Positions 11,737 through 22,933 are shown, counted from the stretch's first letter. The stretch: 64,000 nt of DNA from Siphonodentalium dalli (GCA_032622095.1 CP136062.1:57118420-57182419), one strand, 5' to 3'. Notes: generated from the letters alone by a model not told the origin. Made by a program: numbers and translations.

Positions 11737-12918
11737 GTGATCGGCCTCTCGTTCAGTCGTGAGAATCAACAATGTCCTCCCTCTATATCAGTTGATGGTG
11801 CTCTACGACTTGGCAAGAAATCAGATCTTGTCACTTGCTTGGAACAGATGAGTGAAGCCCGTGACTATGGCAGACCTAAAACAGATATAGTTGTCATTGA
11901 CGGTGCAGTACTTGTTAACATTTTGCGACCAACATCTGACTGTTCAACATTCACGGATTATGCCTTGAAAGTAATCCTACCATATGTGAAATTACAGTAT
12001 GGGTTCACCTGCAGAGTAGATATAGTTTGGGATCGATATTTTGAGAACAGCTTGAAGACACAAACTCGCAAATCACGTTGCAGCAAGCAAAACTCCATGA
12101 TCAAAGTGAGCGCTCCAGGTAAACTCCCAAACAAGTGGGCCGATTTCTTACAATCCACCAGCAACAAAGATCAGTTGTTTCGACTACTCGCCAATCTTTT
12201 AGTGTCTAACATTACTGACTGTGAACTTTTTGTGACACACGAAGATGGAATTATGTGCAATCCAATACGAGATCCAGGATGTCTTGCTCCATGTAATTAC
12301 GAAGAAGCAGACACACGAATGATGCTGCACATAAAGGACGCAGCTTCACGTGGCTATACAAAATGCATGGTCCGAACAGTCAATACCGATGTTGTCATCC
12401 TATGTGTTTCAGTGGCACAGTCAATTGGAAATGTAGAAATATGGATTGGGTTTGGAACAGGCAAGGACTTCAGGTATATTTCAGTTAATTCTATCATTGA
12501 CAGCCTAGGTCCAACAAGATCATCTGCCCTCCCTGTATTCCATGCCTTCACGGGATGTGACACGGTGTCTCATTTTGCTCACATCGGTAAGAAGACCGCA
12601 TGGCAGACCTGGGACAGCTTCGATAAAGTAACTCCAGCATTCTTGTCGCTGGCAAACTCTCCAACTGATGTCCCAGAAGAGACAATGAATATAATTGAAA
12701 ACTTTGTTGTCAAAATGTATGACAAGAACAGTAGCATTATCTCTGTTAATGAAGAGCGGAAATACCTATTCACAAGGAAAGGGCGTCAGATGACCTCAAC
12801 TGAAGCCTCGTTAAAGCAACATATTTTGCGAACTGCATTAGTGGCAGGGTGTTATTGGGGTAACGCAACAACAGCTGTGCAAATAATACCATCTCCAGGT
12901 GCCAAACTGGACAGATGA
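11737..12918 (+). pseudogene. Academ-like transposon protein, PIN/XPG nuclease-like part
   Basis: A 393-codon open stretch continuing the protein at 8780-9760. Visible motifs, in order, are KTDIVVIDGAVLVN, EEADTRMMLH, NTDVVILCV and FHAFTGCDTVSHF. Spaced acidic residues of this kind (D, E-x-D, D-x-D, G-C-D) are typical of PIN/FEN1/XPG-fold nucleases, and Academ proteins are known to carry an XPG-like nuclease. The frame is lost close to 12900, where the text should pass into NWTDEPQ one frame over. The annotated start is only the first in-frame ATG after the interruption; the real protein began far upstream. What the nuclease does in transposition is not established to my knowledge. Confidence 0.7.
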
Positions 12919-13054
12919 ACCACAAGCAAGCGAGGCGTGTAATGAACTAATACGGTGCCGATGTCGTAAACTTTGCGGAGACTGTAAATGTTCGAAGGCC
13001 GATATGAAGTGCACTGATTTATGCACATGCAGAGGAAATTGTCACAACATCTGA
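12908..13054 (+). pseudogene. Cys-rich (Cys8-type) finger at the C-terminus of the Academ-like protein, shifted frame
   Basis: In the frame one base off from the preceding open stretch, codons from TGG at 12908 to TGA at 13052-13054 read WTDEPQASEACNEL followed by a dense cysteine array: CRCRKLCGDCKC, then KCTDLCTCRGNC, ending HNI. This fits the Cys8 zinc finger described for Academ transposases and ends exactly where the family's proteins tend to stop. A single-base slip near 12897-12907 separates it from the nuclease-like part. It is too short to appear as a gene on its own. Confidence 0.7.
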
Positions 13055-14181
13055 TTCAACAACTAATTAAGGCGACATTATCTACTTGTAGTGTGTGGTT
13101 AACTTAAAGTTTTGGAAACTAACCATAAAACTGAAATACATAACATGAGATTTGCATGTTTAAATAGCCTAATGCTGTCCTATAACCCAATAAATTGAAT
13201 CTTGATCTTAAGAACCATACTTTGAAGAAGCATCCAAAAATTGATGCGTCGATTTATGTAATTAGCGACTAAGTCACTCATTGACCTGCCCCCCCCCCCC
13301 CACCAAAAAAAAGTCCAAAACACATGCCCCACTATAAGCTGATAGCGTCGCTTTAATGAAATAGTTTGATCAAACATTCATTTTACAAGTATGTGGTTAT
13401 CACATTTTGTTTACAAGGAACATATTAATCTACTCGATAAGTCTGGATAAGTAGTAACTTATGTTTGATATGGCTCTCATTTGTTCAGTTCTACTGTGTG
13501 ATCAAGGAACCTAATTCTTGCAATATTGCTATTAAAGTGATCAAAATGGAACAATGAACATTTTCAGTAAACATTTCATATAGCATATACATTTCATATA
13601 GCATATATACCATTAGAATGGAAGAAATATACTTGAATCCTCATAGTTTGAATAAAAATTATATCTATATGACCATGAAATGCTCTATATGAGTATATAA
13701 ATTTCTTCTGTTCTGCACAGTGTATATAGTAGTACACTATACATCGATTTGAGATAGAGACTGATGAATTTTATGCACGCAGCTCGAATATAGAACTTAC
13801 GTTATATAATATTGTTACCTCGATTCACAGAAATAGAAGATTCTTATTCTGGGAAATAATCACTAAACGCTCTTTATGTGTCATTTACTTCGCTGTTGTT
13901 AAATAGACATGTGGTGGTAACAAGAATTATAACCATAGAAATCTTGTTCTTATCCAATAAGGCAAACATTGTGACACACGGTAACATTGTGTGTTTAAGA
14001 TAAGTTAGCTCCCATGTACACTATGAAGTAAGGATTTTAAAGATTTTTGTAACCCTATCACCCTGTTGCTATGGTGATTTTGATATCTAATTATTGTCAA
14101 GCATTCTTTAGACACAATATATTTGTTCAAATTGCTTCATTCTAATTAATTAAACATACAAGAACCTTAATAACCCTATAG
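13055..14181. other. 3' non-coding part of the Academ-like element
   Basis: AT-rich, no supported gene. It contains a poly-C tract at about 13290-13301, a short tandem duplication of CATTTCATATAGCATATA (about 13575-13610) and one copy of a dispersed TAAACGCTCTTTAT motif (13864-13877). Confidence 0.55.
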
Positions 14182-14386
14182 CCCAGGAATATATATTTCC
14201 CATTATATCTGGCCGTTGCTAGGGCCGAAACAGATGCATAGCAACCGTTGCTAAGGGGGGACCTTAGAAGGTTGTCTCCCAATCTTAAAATGATCAGTTT
14301 AGTGTCAAGTACCTATGTACCAAATTTCATGCTTTTATCAAAAAAAGTGCAATTCTGATATTTTTTTAACCTAATCGCCTGGACTA
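14182..14386 (-). repeat. Academ-like right terminal inverted repeat
   Basis: Inverted partner of 8185-8376, ending TAATCGCCTGGACTA. It holds the complement of the GCAACGGTTGCTATGC block and of the AAGCATGAAATTTGG phrase. Confidence 0.8.
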
Positions 14387-14456
14387 AAACTTATCACTCT
14401 TCCAACAGTTAACTTTTTTATTTACATAAACCACCTACAGTAATGCCCTAAGTAAT

Positions 14457-14627
14457 CGACCTCTTAACCAAAGCAGAATTATAGATAACTTTTCAGGATT
14501 TAGTCGGAAATATGCCTTGTTGCCATTCATCGGAAAGCTCTCGGCTTTCCGATGAATGGCAACAAGCCATATTTCCGACTAAATCCTGAAAAGTTACCCA
14601 TAATTCTGCTTTTGTTAAGAGATCGAC
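14457..14627. repeat. 171-bp near-perfect palindrome
   Basis: Left arm TCGACCTCTTAAC...GCCATTCATCGGAAAGC and right arm GCTTTCCGATGAATGGC...GTTAAGAGATCGA pair around a centre near 14544, with a handful of mismatches. It lies 70 bp outside the Academ-like right end. It looks like a foldback MITE; transcripts would form a long hairpin. Confidence 0.85.
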
Positions 14628-15776
14628 TGTATACTAGGTGTATTTAATACTCATGAGAAAGTATCAGGATACTGTTTTTTTTTTACACATATACTGTTAT
14701 AAGTGTCTCAGGTATTTTTGTGATCAAAAGTGTTAGACTGAGAGGTGATTTACAACAAAATAATACAAGATTCAGAATAAAGCCATATATATTTTAAATC
14801 CCATATTATTTTGTTGCAAGTCCCCTTCTTCAGCATTGTTAATTTGTATATTTTAAAACTGTTTAAACATTGTTTTTGTTTGTTTTTTACTATTATATTC
14901 TTACTACATGAAGATATTACTCTTATAAATGCCTCCAGTACTTTTGTGATCAAAGTGTTATACTGAGTGGTGAAATGCAACAAAAGATTTTTATGCAGCA
15001 TACAAGTTACCCCCCTCCAAGGTTGTGCTGTAGACTATTTGATTTAGATAGATGATGAGGTACATGTATAAGTAAGATACTATCACAATTTGTCCTTCCA
15101 GGATCTTATTCTACATAAAATGGTGTAAAAAGTTTATGCTATCACATTTTGCCCCCCCCCCCCCCCTCCAGGATCTATTCCCCAGTTGTGGTGCAGATGA
15201 TTTGATTTAAATAGATGAGGGGTATAAGTAAGCCACTATCATACTAAGTAGTTTATCCTTCCAGGATCTATTCTATATAAAATGGTGTAAAATTGTATTC
15301 TGAATCCTCTATTTACTTTGTTGCATTTCATCTTCAGATTTGTTGATTTTACATTTTACAAATGTTGATTTTTGTACCACTATATATTCTACTAAATAAA
15401 TATATGTATGCATATATACATTTTTCTATCTTTCTATCACAAGTTAAAACGATACACTGAATATTTATGAATCACCAACTCCATATTTTGACGCTCGTTA
15501 GTCCACCCCCCCTCCCCAGTTGAATATTTGTCTTTAAATATGGAGGTTGGTGATTCCTAAATAATGAAATATATCGCTTTAAAGTGAAAATAACTATTAA
15601 TAATTCACTCCATTAGCATACTGAGTGAACACTATCCAATTATATCATATTCCTGTCTACAACATGTCTCATACCATATATATACATCACTATTCATTAT
15701 CATTTTGTAGGCATGATTCTGAAATGATTGTATAGTGATCGCTCAGTATGCCTATATCTTATAGACATGATATTAA
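14628..15776. other. No gene; direct and inverted repeats
   Basis: A block containing ATAAGTAAG, CTTCCAGGATCT and AAATGGTGTAAAA occurs twice (about 15050-15135 and 15205-15290). A poly-C run lies at 15157-15173. An inverted pair around AATCACCAACTCCATATTT / AAATATGGAGGTTGGTGATT forms a hairpin at about 15465-15562. No protein-coding signal before the polymerase stop at 15777. Confidence 0.6.
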
Positions 15777-18700
15777 TTAATTTGAATATTCATCTTCTTG
15801 TTCATGCTCTATTTTATAATGCCCATAAGCCAATGAATTCACTCCATTAGATAGGTAGTATCTTTTGTCACAGAATGTTGAAAGTGAAGTCTTGATGAAA
15901 TGTGAACAAAAAAGTAGATGTTTCTTACTCGTAATTCGATTGAATGAATGTGTTTTTCTACTGCCCTCGAATAGACATTGTTCATATTCATCAAACTTCA
16001 TTTCACTACTTGTTTTGTCAATTCCTTTTGCTCGCACTTTCTCTTGGTCTCCATATTTCAGAGCATACAATTTAGGTTTAAGGGCACAAAATTTCCAAAT
16101 TGGAACTCCTGCAGTTTCATCCTTGAATTTTCCATAAACATTTTTATTGTTTGGATCATAAATGGAGTGTGTTTGTGGATAATTACTTAGGTCAAACACA
16201 TGCTTGTTCTTATCCATATCTTCATAGATGTCATGAGTGTTAATTTTCAAAATAAGAGAATCTGTGTCAGTATATAACAAATTACTGCGTTCACCGGGGT
16301 ACATTTTCTTGATATAATTGTAATAGAAGTCTGCCATAATATACTTAGAGATATCCAAGACTGCAGCCCCAGCAAAAACTGGTTTGTTCAACACAAGTTT
16401 AATTTTAGAATACTGCACTGCTACAAGATCCTCGTTGAAAATTTCAAATCTTTTGAATGAGGGTTTTGCAATGTATTTCCTCAGTTTACCCTCAACTGTA
16501 ATAAGTTTCAGATTAACACGTTTCCTAACATTTTCGAGTAGACGTCCATAGACCGAGTTGGTCATCAATTTCCAGAAAGATTTTTCAAACTGACTGCTAC
16601 AGTTAATTCTTTGATTTATGTTGAAGTCAACATATTCCTTCAACCAACAACGCTGATTGAACTTAAGAATTCTATGAATCTTCATGACTTTCATCCCCAA
16701 TTGTACATACAGTTTCAAAGTCATATAATGAACCACATATTTCTTTTTGGGGTACAATGTTTGGATAAGTTTTTCAGTTGTATGATATGGTCTTGTACTA
16801 TTGTGTTCCTTCCACAAATTTTGGCAGTAGGGCGATAGCTCTTCAAATTTTAACTTTCGTCTCTCGACTGCTAGCGGATAGTCATTGTGACTCTCATGCA
16901 AAGATTGTGGATAATCAAGATCAACTTCCAGTACATATCCTATTTCATCATTTATTTTGGTTTCATCCAAGTTGAATTTTTCGATTTCAACTTCTGTTAG
17001 GAATTTAAATCCTTTGTAAGGTAATGGAAATGTCATGGCCTTCCCATAGAGCGAGTTTGCATCATATGCCATCACAAATGAGTGATTTGAAGAGGAGTCA
17101 TAATCAGATACATATGGATTATTTGTTGCACCATATCTCTGATATGCACTACAAATACCTCCTTTTATAGATTTTTCAAGAAATATATATTGAGTGATAT
17201 CAGTCAATAATTCCAATTTCACTCCAGTTTTTCTCAACATGGCACTCCAACTAAGACCAGGCGCTGAATAAAAATGGAGGGGGTCCAAACTATGATGTTT
17301 GAGACATATATCTCTAAAGTTTTCAAACACACAAGCCAGTAGACATACATCGCTCTTCAAGTAAACATCATGATAATCTCCCAGATTTTCCATATTAAAT
17401 TCGTTCCATACCTCCTTAGCATGATTATAATCAGAAGATGATATGTGTGTGTTATTCAATTTGTTGTAGAATTTCTCTTTAACAGGTAGTGATTTTTCTT
17501 GGAAAGAATCCATTGCAACTATATGATCATAACAGAAGACTCCTTTCCGTTTTAAGAGATCCTGTTGAGTTTTAGTAAAACCTTCATCCTGCAGATATGG
17601 AAAATTATAATTTTCCATTTTGTTGAGGATTTCCACTAAGTTTTCTAATGATGAATTTAGGAACTGATAAGAATCAAGAAATCGCAGTTTTCCTATAGTG
17701 AAAGAAAGATATTTCTCCATTGAATTCGGAATACATGTTATGTTCTCCTTGAATTTGCCTATGGCTTGACAAATGATATGTCCATCAAAATTCTTCAGAT
17801 TGTGGAATATTACTGGCATAAATGATGATGTTTTAAGGTGCAAATTACAGCCGTGACACGAAGCTCCCCTGAAGTCCCCGGTCAAGTGACAATGGTCCCT
17901 GACTGGTCGATTATTGTTCGTGAATTTTCTTTTACATACATAACACTCTGTTGCCAACAGAAATTCGTTCATTGTTTCTGGCGTCATTTGTATTTCTCTG
18001 TTCTGTTCAAGAATTTCTCTGATCTCCTCTTCTTCTTCAAATAATTTCTCAAGAAAATGATCAACTACACCAGTGTCAGATTTATATGTATATATAGGTT
18101 TTGTATATTCTTCACTCAGTCTACAAACCCTTTTTATAGCAAAACTACATGGTTCTAGTATAGCATATGGTGTAGAGCTAGTTCTGTCCGGTTGAGGATC
18201 ACATTTTTCTATTTTGCTTGAAAAACATTCAAAGTCACAGTATATGGCTATTGGTACAACAAATTGTTTATGGTAGTCTTTGAAACTCAAAAATCTTTTG
18301 TCTTCTGATGGAAGTTCAACTTTTTGACAACCAAATTCTTGACACTCTGATATGTGTGAATCACGATCACTTTTCACAGAAAAAGCAAAAAGACAGTACC
18401 AACAGAAATGGTAGGTTTTATGAGAAAATTGTCTCTTCAATCTGTTTAGAAACTGATCCAAATTTCTAATAAGTACATAATGAGATTTTTCATCTTTGTT
18501 CAGTAATAACAAATTCACATGTTTTATTTCCTCTGAATAAGCAACCTTTGTTATTCGAATAGGAAAAACTTCCTTGTCTTCATACCCAAAAAGAGATTTA
18601 TAGAAATGTTGTTTATTTTTTCAAACTTTGTGATTTGATCGCATGTCATTGGGAATTTTATTCCTGTTGTCTTCAAAGAATTCAGGTGTGATATATAATT

Positions 18701-19612
18701 AGTCACGCTCCTCACATTATGATCTTTTGGGAAAAGGGCTGCTAGTATAGAATATAGAAAACAGAAGTCATCATTATTGATAATATTTACAAGTGATTGT
18801 ATATATTTCATTTCTTCTGGTGTTTCTATATATGCAGATACTGGCAATGGTATGTAACGAGCAATATTCACTTCCAACTCATCTATTTTATCGATCCTCC
18901 AACTACTTCCTTTGTGAACAAAAGTGTTGAATGATTGATATATCTTATGAAATGCAGAGTTAATTTCATCCTCATCAAAATCATGCGAACTGTGATATTT
19001 GAACACAGTACTTCTAAAGTGTGTGGTAAGTTTCTTAACATCAGTGTCCTGTTCTCCGATTATCTTGACCATTTCCACCACAATATTGAGATACCATTTT
19101 ACCCCTGCATGCCTTGTTGTCTGCTTTTGTAGAATGTTTTTTAATTTTTGATAATTATTCGATAAAAAAACAATTATGTCCCCTTTTTCACCGTCACTTC
19201 TTGGTTTAATTCTTATTATTTTCACGGAATTGTTCAAAGCAGTTAAATTGGGTATAGTGTTGGAGTCGTCACCCAAAGACACATTAGTAGGTGAAACATT
19301 TGCTGAACTTTCATCTTTTCCTTCATTCAATACATTTTGTTTTTCTATTGGAAATGTGTCAGTCCGGGGTTCTTTAGCATTCTGCTTATTATCTGCTGAG
19401 TTTCCGGTTCTTTTTTCCAGTTTATGAATGTCTTTCCTGTGCTTCTGTAGTGTGTATTTTGTTTTGAATTTTTTATTGCACAGATCACAATTTTGTTCAC
19501 CATCCTTGTGAATACCTTTATGTTTTCCGAGTGTCCGATGATTTGCATAAGTCTTTCCACAAATATCACATGAAAGGCGTTTCGATTTAATCAAGCTAGG
19601 TGGATCATCCAT
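15777..19612 (-). pseudogene. Polinton protein-primed DNA polymerase B, one frameshift
   Basis: Two minus-strand frames (18551-19612 and 15777-18518) make one protein of about 1,260 residues. The N-terminal part has two C2H2 fingers, then the block DFCFLYSILAALFP typical of Polinton polymerases. The frame is lost at an A run at 18588-18592 (T run on the coding strand), after which FGYEDKEVFPIRITK continues in the other frame. Numbering from the ATG at 18518: exonuclease DFE at 95-97; an HNH/endonuclease VII-like Cys cluster at 192-225; further exonuclease motifs at NFDGH (243-247) and YLKSD (386-390); polymerase motif A DANSLYG (486-492), motif B KLMTNSVYG (650-658) and motif C YTDTDS (749-754). 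All catalytic motifs survive, so apart from one homopolymer slip the gene is intact. That slip may be an assembly error, a recent mutation or, less likely, programmed. Confidence 0.9.
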
Positions 19613-20358
19613 GTTTTTCTTTCATTTAATTTGTGTTGAGAGGTAAATATAACCACCCCACGTATCTGATTTCTTTTCTTCAGCAACAACTATTTTGTAT
19701 GCCAATAAAATCCTGTTGAAATGTACATTTAAACTTCTGAACTGGGGGTCAGATTATTCCATTCTAACGGTTTGTGAGATCAGTCAACACCTCAGGTTGG
19801 GATTTACTACAACAAGACACAATCTATTTACATTTGTATTGAAATAAAGTACACCTCTGCCCAGAATAAATATTTACACAATACACAGAGCAATTTTTAC
19901 AGAAAGCAAAATCAAATATATGGGTGGAAGAAAAGAAAAGAACATCCAACTAATTTAACATCAAAGTAGCCATCAAATACAAAATCTGTATATACAATCA
20001 TCAAAGCAGTGGTGACTGTTTAGGGGTTTACATTATATTGGTAATTATAGTGACATTACATCAATTAAGATCAAGCATGAAATTCATTAGTAGTTCTCAA
20101 AGTAAATAGAATATACTTCAAAGCCTCCCCCTTGAATAAATAGAATAGTAATTACATGTATAATGGTGTATAAGGATTTCACACTGTTTTTGTTAAATTT
20201 TAGTGAGATTACAACAACACATTCTTCAGGTTTTTATGTATTTTCATCAGACAATTTAAAGCAGTCCAATAAGGTCACATTTTTCATTTTGACAGAAGAC
20301 AACCTCAAATTACATGTATATATGCATAGGTGTTGCGTCTCGAAATAATAAACAGATC
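19613..20358. other. Intergenic stretch between polymerase and small capsid-side genes
   Basis: AT-rich with no open frame that shows known motifs. It is the largest gap in the core. Being upstream of the polymerase ATG it may hold that gene's promoter, but no motif is clear. Confidence 0.5.
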
Positions 20359-20673
20359 TCAAAGTTTCTCCCATTTAACCATTGAAAAGTCGTTTCTGGA
20401 TTTGTTCCCTGTATGTTTTGGTATTTTACCCCTCTTGCTGTTATTTTGTTTTGAAACTGGAACAATCTCTATTTTGTTGGTATCAGCACCTGTACTTGGA
20501 GGAGGTGTGTCACCCTCGTTTGCGCCCATAACGTTTGTGATGGATTTTCTCTCATTTAGCATAGCTTTTAACTCATTAAACTTCTCTTTAGGAATAAGAA
20601 TCATCTCCTTGGACATGCTTTTTGAAATGTCTGAGTACTGGTCTGATGATGAATGGAATAGGCTTGAAAGCAC
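20359..20673 (-). CDS. Small unknown Polinton protein (104 aa)
   Basis: Not recognised. A hydrophilic protein with a predicted helical segment around KEKFNELKAMLNERKS (about residues 28-43), a Pro/Thr-rich patch (about 55-62) and a Lys/Arg-rich tail (about 75-100). It overlaps the upstream gene at 20588-20923 by 86 bases in a different frame, on the same strand. Its place after the ATPase in the virion-gene run suggests a minor virion or DNA-binding protein, but that is inferred only from position and charge. The overlap and the ATG near the end of the upstream gene support it being real; a fortuitous frame cannot be excluded. Confidence 0.5.
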   Translation of the reverse strand: MLSSLFHSSSDQYSDISKSMSKEMILIPKEKFNELKAMLNERKSITNVMGANEGDTPPPSTGADTNKIEIVPVSKQNNSKRGKIPKHTGNKSRNDFSMVKWEKL

Positions 20674-20923
20674 GAATTAACAACTGTCTCCTTTTAGTCA
20701 GTGAAATCCGTTTATTTGTCAGTTCTCTCAGCAGGTGTCTAAACTTGTATAGTTCCAATTTCTCTCGATCAGATAAATGAACATTTCCTCTCAATATATT
20801 GAAAACACATTCAGCAATAAACTTAATTTCATTTGCTGATAACCCATTTATAAGTATTGGATATCCTCTGTTTCCACTACTCATAACTTTGGACAGGAAA
20901 TAAGTCAGTTGAGTCAATTTCAT
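20588..20923 (-). CDS. Small conserved Polinton virion-cluster protein (111 aa)
   Basis: A basic protein containing LSDREKLELYKFRHLLREL, then TNKRISLTKRRQLLIRAF and a hydrophobic patch FKPIPFIIRPVL. I recall this layout (helical N-terminal half, LT.R.K..L..HK...R.L..K..SLK.KR motif, Gly/Pro-rich hydrophobic tail) from small proteins next to the capsid gene in invertebrate Polinton-like elements. The start ATG overlaps the ATPase stop as TAATG, which ties it to that gene. The function is unproven; membrane-active or capsid-internal roles have been suggested for similar small basic proteins, by analogy to adenovirus. The family match is from memory. Confidence 0.65.
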   Translation of the reverse strand: MKLTQLTYFLSKVMSSGNRGYPILINGLSANEIKFIAECVFNILRGNVHLSDREKLELYKFRHLLRELTNKRISLTKRRQLLIRAFKPIPFIIRPVLRHFKKHVQGDDSYS

Positions 20924-21675
20924 TATGTGTCTCCAAAATTAGTAGGCAAGTACACAACAGTATTTTCATAGGGAAGTATATTTGTTCTCAGCTGATAGAG
21001 TTTGTCTGATCGAGGGTGAAAATCAATCAATATATACCCATAGTCTCTATTTGTTGCTTTTTCATAAGCATCCATAAAATATGCTAATTTATTAGGAAAT
21101 GCTTGTGTGGCTAGCACCATTACTTGTCGCAAATCCCTCTTTGCTTTGAATAGAATATAATAGTGTGAATTGAGAGAGATTCCACGCATAGATGGCCCCT
21201 GTTGATATAAGTTCTGACAGATAATAAGATTTGAAAAATTGTTATGATGAGACTTCACAGTTATTAGCTCCAAAATATCTTTATTGTTACTTACTGCCAC
21301 CATCATGTCATCTAAAATAATAAGTTTATGTCCATGCGTTTCAGCATACCAATTATTAAGAATAGATTCAGTTGGTAGACCTTTGTGAAAATGAATTTTC
21401 ACCGGCATATCATCATAGAGAGACTGCCAACTTTTGTAACAGAAATAAATCTTCTGAACTTGTTGTGTAAACATAGCATCAGCATTCTCCAGAATTTGTT
21501 TGACAAGAGTTGTTTTCCCACTTGATGTACAACCAACTATCATCATATTAGTGGGTGATTCAAATTTTAGTAATGCATCATTAACCCAACTGTCACTGAT
21601 CATTTTTCTTATATTCCTATTCAGAAATAATTTCTCTATTCTGTGTGATCTGAAAATAACCAGGGAACTCTGCAT
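20923..21675 (-). CDS. A32/FtsK-like genome-packaging ATPase (core copy)
   Basis: 250 residues, usual for Polinton ATPases. Walker A GCTSSGKT is at residues 48-55 and a Walker B-like LIILDDMM is at about 118-125. A segment with IICQNLYQQG (about 152-161) fits the sensor region of the family. The expected role is ATP-driven DNA packaging into the virion. It sits directly after the capsid gene, overlapping it by 59 bases (21617-21675), and its stop overlaps the next start (TAATG). A start at the internal Met25 (MISDSWVNDALL) would remove the overlap and still keep the whole domain. It is only distantly similar to the terminal-repeat ATPase at 359-2086: both share TSSGKT, the KxWQ(P/S)LYD(E/D) block and ILDD(L/M)M. 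Confidence 0.9.
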   Translation of the reverse strand: MQSSLVIFRSHRIEKLFLNRNIRKMISDSWVNDALLKFESPTNMMIVGCTSSGKTTLVKQILENADAMFTQQVQKIYFCYKSWQSLYDDMPVKIHFHKGLPTESILNNWYAETHGHKLIILDDMMVAVSNNKDILELITVKSHHNNFSNLIICQNLYQQGPSMRGISLNSHYYILFKAKRDLRQVMVLATQAFPNKLAYFMDAYEKATNRDYGYILIDFHPRSDKLYQLRTNILPYENTVVYLPTNFGDT

Positions 21676-22933
21676 AAACTAAACATGTCACAGTTTCAGT
21701 CAGGGCATCTTTAAACTGAATATCTAACCTGATATTTCCTGATTTTATAAGAGTAGTAAATTCTGGATTGTCATTGTATGGTTCCACGTTAAATACATAA
21801 TATGCATATCCTCTTCCAAAATCAGTTCTTTCGATCATACTCCCTGAATCATAAGATTTGAAAAGATTGATATAAGCTGAAATAATTTCATCATTAACCC
21901 CATTGCCATTAGTATCATACTTAAGTTTAAGTGGACTGGAATCGACAGGCATACCATCACAAAACAGTGATATTTGACTTACACCATAATTCTTGAAATT
22001 GAATGGGTTGAGTTTATAATCCCCTGCAACTGCTTTTGATGAAAGAAGTCCAACAACAACTCTCAGGGGGCGGACGGTTTGAAATATGTTATTCCAAGTA
22101 AATTCGTTTAACCCTGTTGCAATCGAATTCGTCTTTACGTCTGTCTTCTTAAATAGATATCTGGCAGGTGTCGTCTTTAAAAGTTCATTGTGAGCCATCA
22201 GAAGTGCTGGGTTAATTCGCAACCTGCGAACTTTGAGCACTATTGAGTCAATCCGAAGTTCATATGAAGGCGAAGCTTCTGGTGACATAAGGCAGAAACT
22301 TGCTTTATTCCTGAATAATCTGAGTTGAACAGTAACACCATTTATAAAATAACGAGGAATCTGGAACAAATCATGGAGAATTGGACCTTCCAATTCAACT
22401 TGTTGACTTTTTTTCAAAAACTTAGCTCTTTCATATAAACCAATATTAGATCCTACCAAGTCAGGTGAATCCATAACACCTGGTGTATCCTTGAAAAACA
22501 ACTGGCATTGTAGCTGCGATTCTTGAGCTGTAGCATCTGTTGTATACAATAATGTTTGCAGATAAGCTTTGAAGCTGTAGAAAACATTGCCAGGTAAAAA
22601 TTGGTTGCCGCATAAAGCCACATCAACTTGAGACCAAAGTGACTGCAGTAGCAGATTTATAGGACCAACTTTATCGGTTGCTGTTAATTTTTCTCCTCCG
22701 CTTTTATATATTCCAAGCTTCACATTCAGTCGAGAATTCCTCAGATCGAGATAGTCCAATCCATTCGAAAATTGTAAATTGAATTCTACTGGCGAGTCAC
22801 CAGAAATCTGTGATATAGGTCTGAATTCTTGAAAGTAGAATTGTTCGACACCTGTTTGCGTTGGCGCTAAACTGAAAATCTGGAGTTCTTTTGGCAGCCC
22901 CTCTTGGAAATCATTTTTGTCAATCATCGCCAT
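21617..22933 (-). CDS. Double-jelly-roll major capsid protein, Polinton type
   Basis: 438 residues, intact. The opening ELQIFSLAPTQTGVEQFYF and the blocks DYLDLRNSRLNVKLGIYK and VGPINLLLQSLWSQVDVAL match, from memory, the capsid family known in invertebrates from the F54H12.2-like proteins of nematode Polintons. Such proteins fold as two jelly rolls and form the hexon-like shell. The position, upstream of the packaging ATPase and downstream of a basic protein, is the classic virion module. The ATG at 22931-22933 gives MAMIDKNDF; either of the first two Met residues could be used. There is no stop or frameshift, which together with the intact ATPase and integrase argues for recent activity. 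Confidence 0.85.
   Translation of the reverse strand: MAMIDKNDFQEGLPKELQIFSLAPTQTGVEQFYFQEFRPISQISGDSPVEFNLQFSNGLDYLDLRNSRLNVKLGIYKSGGEKLTATDKVGPINLLLQSLWSQVDVALCGNQFLPGNVFYSFKAYLQTLLYTTDATAQESQLQCQLFFKDTPGVMDSPDLVGSNIGLYERAKFLKKSQQVELEGPILHDLFQIPRYFINGVTVQLRLFRNKASFCLMSPEASPSYELRIDSIVLKVRRLRINPALLMAHNELLKTTPARYLFKKTDVKTNSIATGLNEFTWNNIFQTVRPLRVVVGLLSSKAVAGDYKLNPFNFKNYGVSQISLFCDGMPVDSSPLKLKYDTNGNGVNDEIISAYINLFKSYDSGSMIERTDFGRGYAYYVFNVEPYNDNPEFTTLIKSGNIRLDIQFKDALTETVTCLVYAEFPGYFQITQNREIISE

Larger units (their letters stand above)
8185..14386 (+). mobile_element. Academ-like DNA transposon, decayed
   Basis: Inverted termini of about 200 bp: TAGTCC-GGCGATTA at the left end, TAATCGCCTGGACTA at the right. 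Matching subterminal blocks include GGAAATATATATTTC and GCAACGGTTGCTATGC (left 8185-8376, right 14182-14386). AAA lies directly outside both ends (8182-8184, 14387-14389), compatible with the 3-4 bp duplications known for Academ. Inside, plus-strand coding fragments form one protein family with a PIN/XPG nuclease-like region and a Cys-rich finger, both known features of Academ proteins. The coding region has an in-frame stop, a 2-kb interruption and a frameshift, so this copy is dead. Superfamily assignment is from recall of family features, not a search. Confidence 0.65.
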
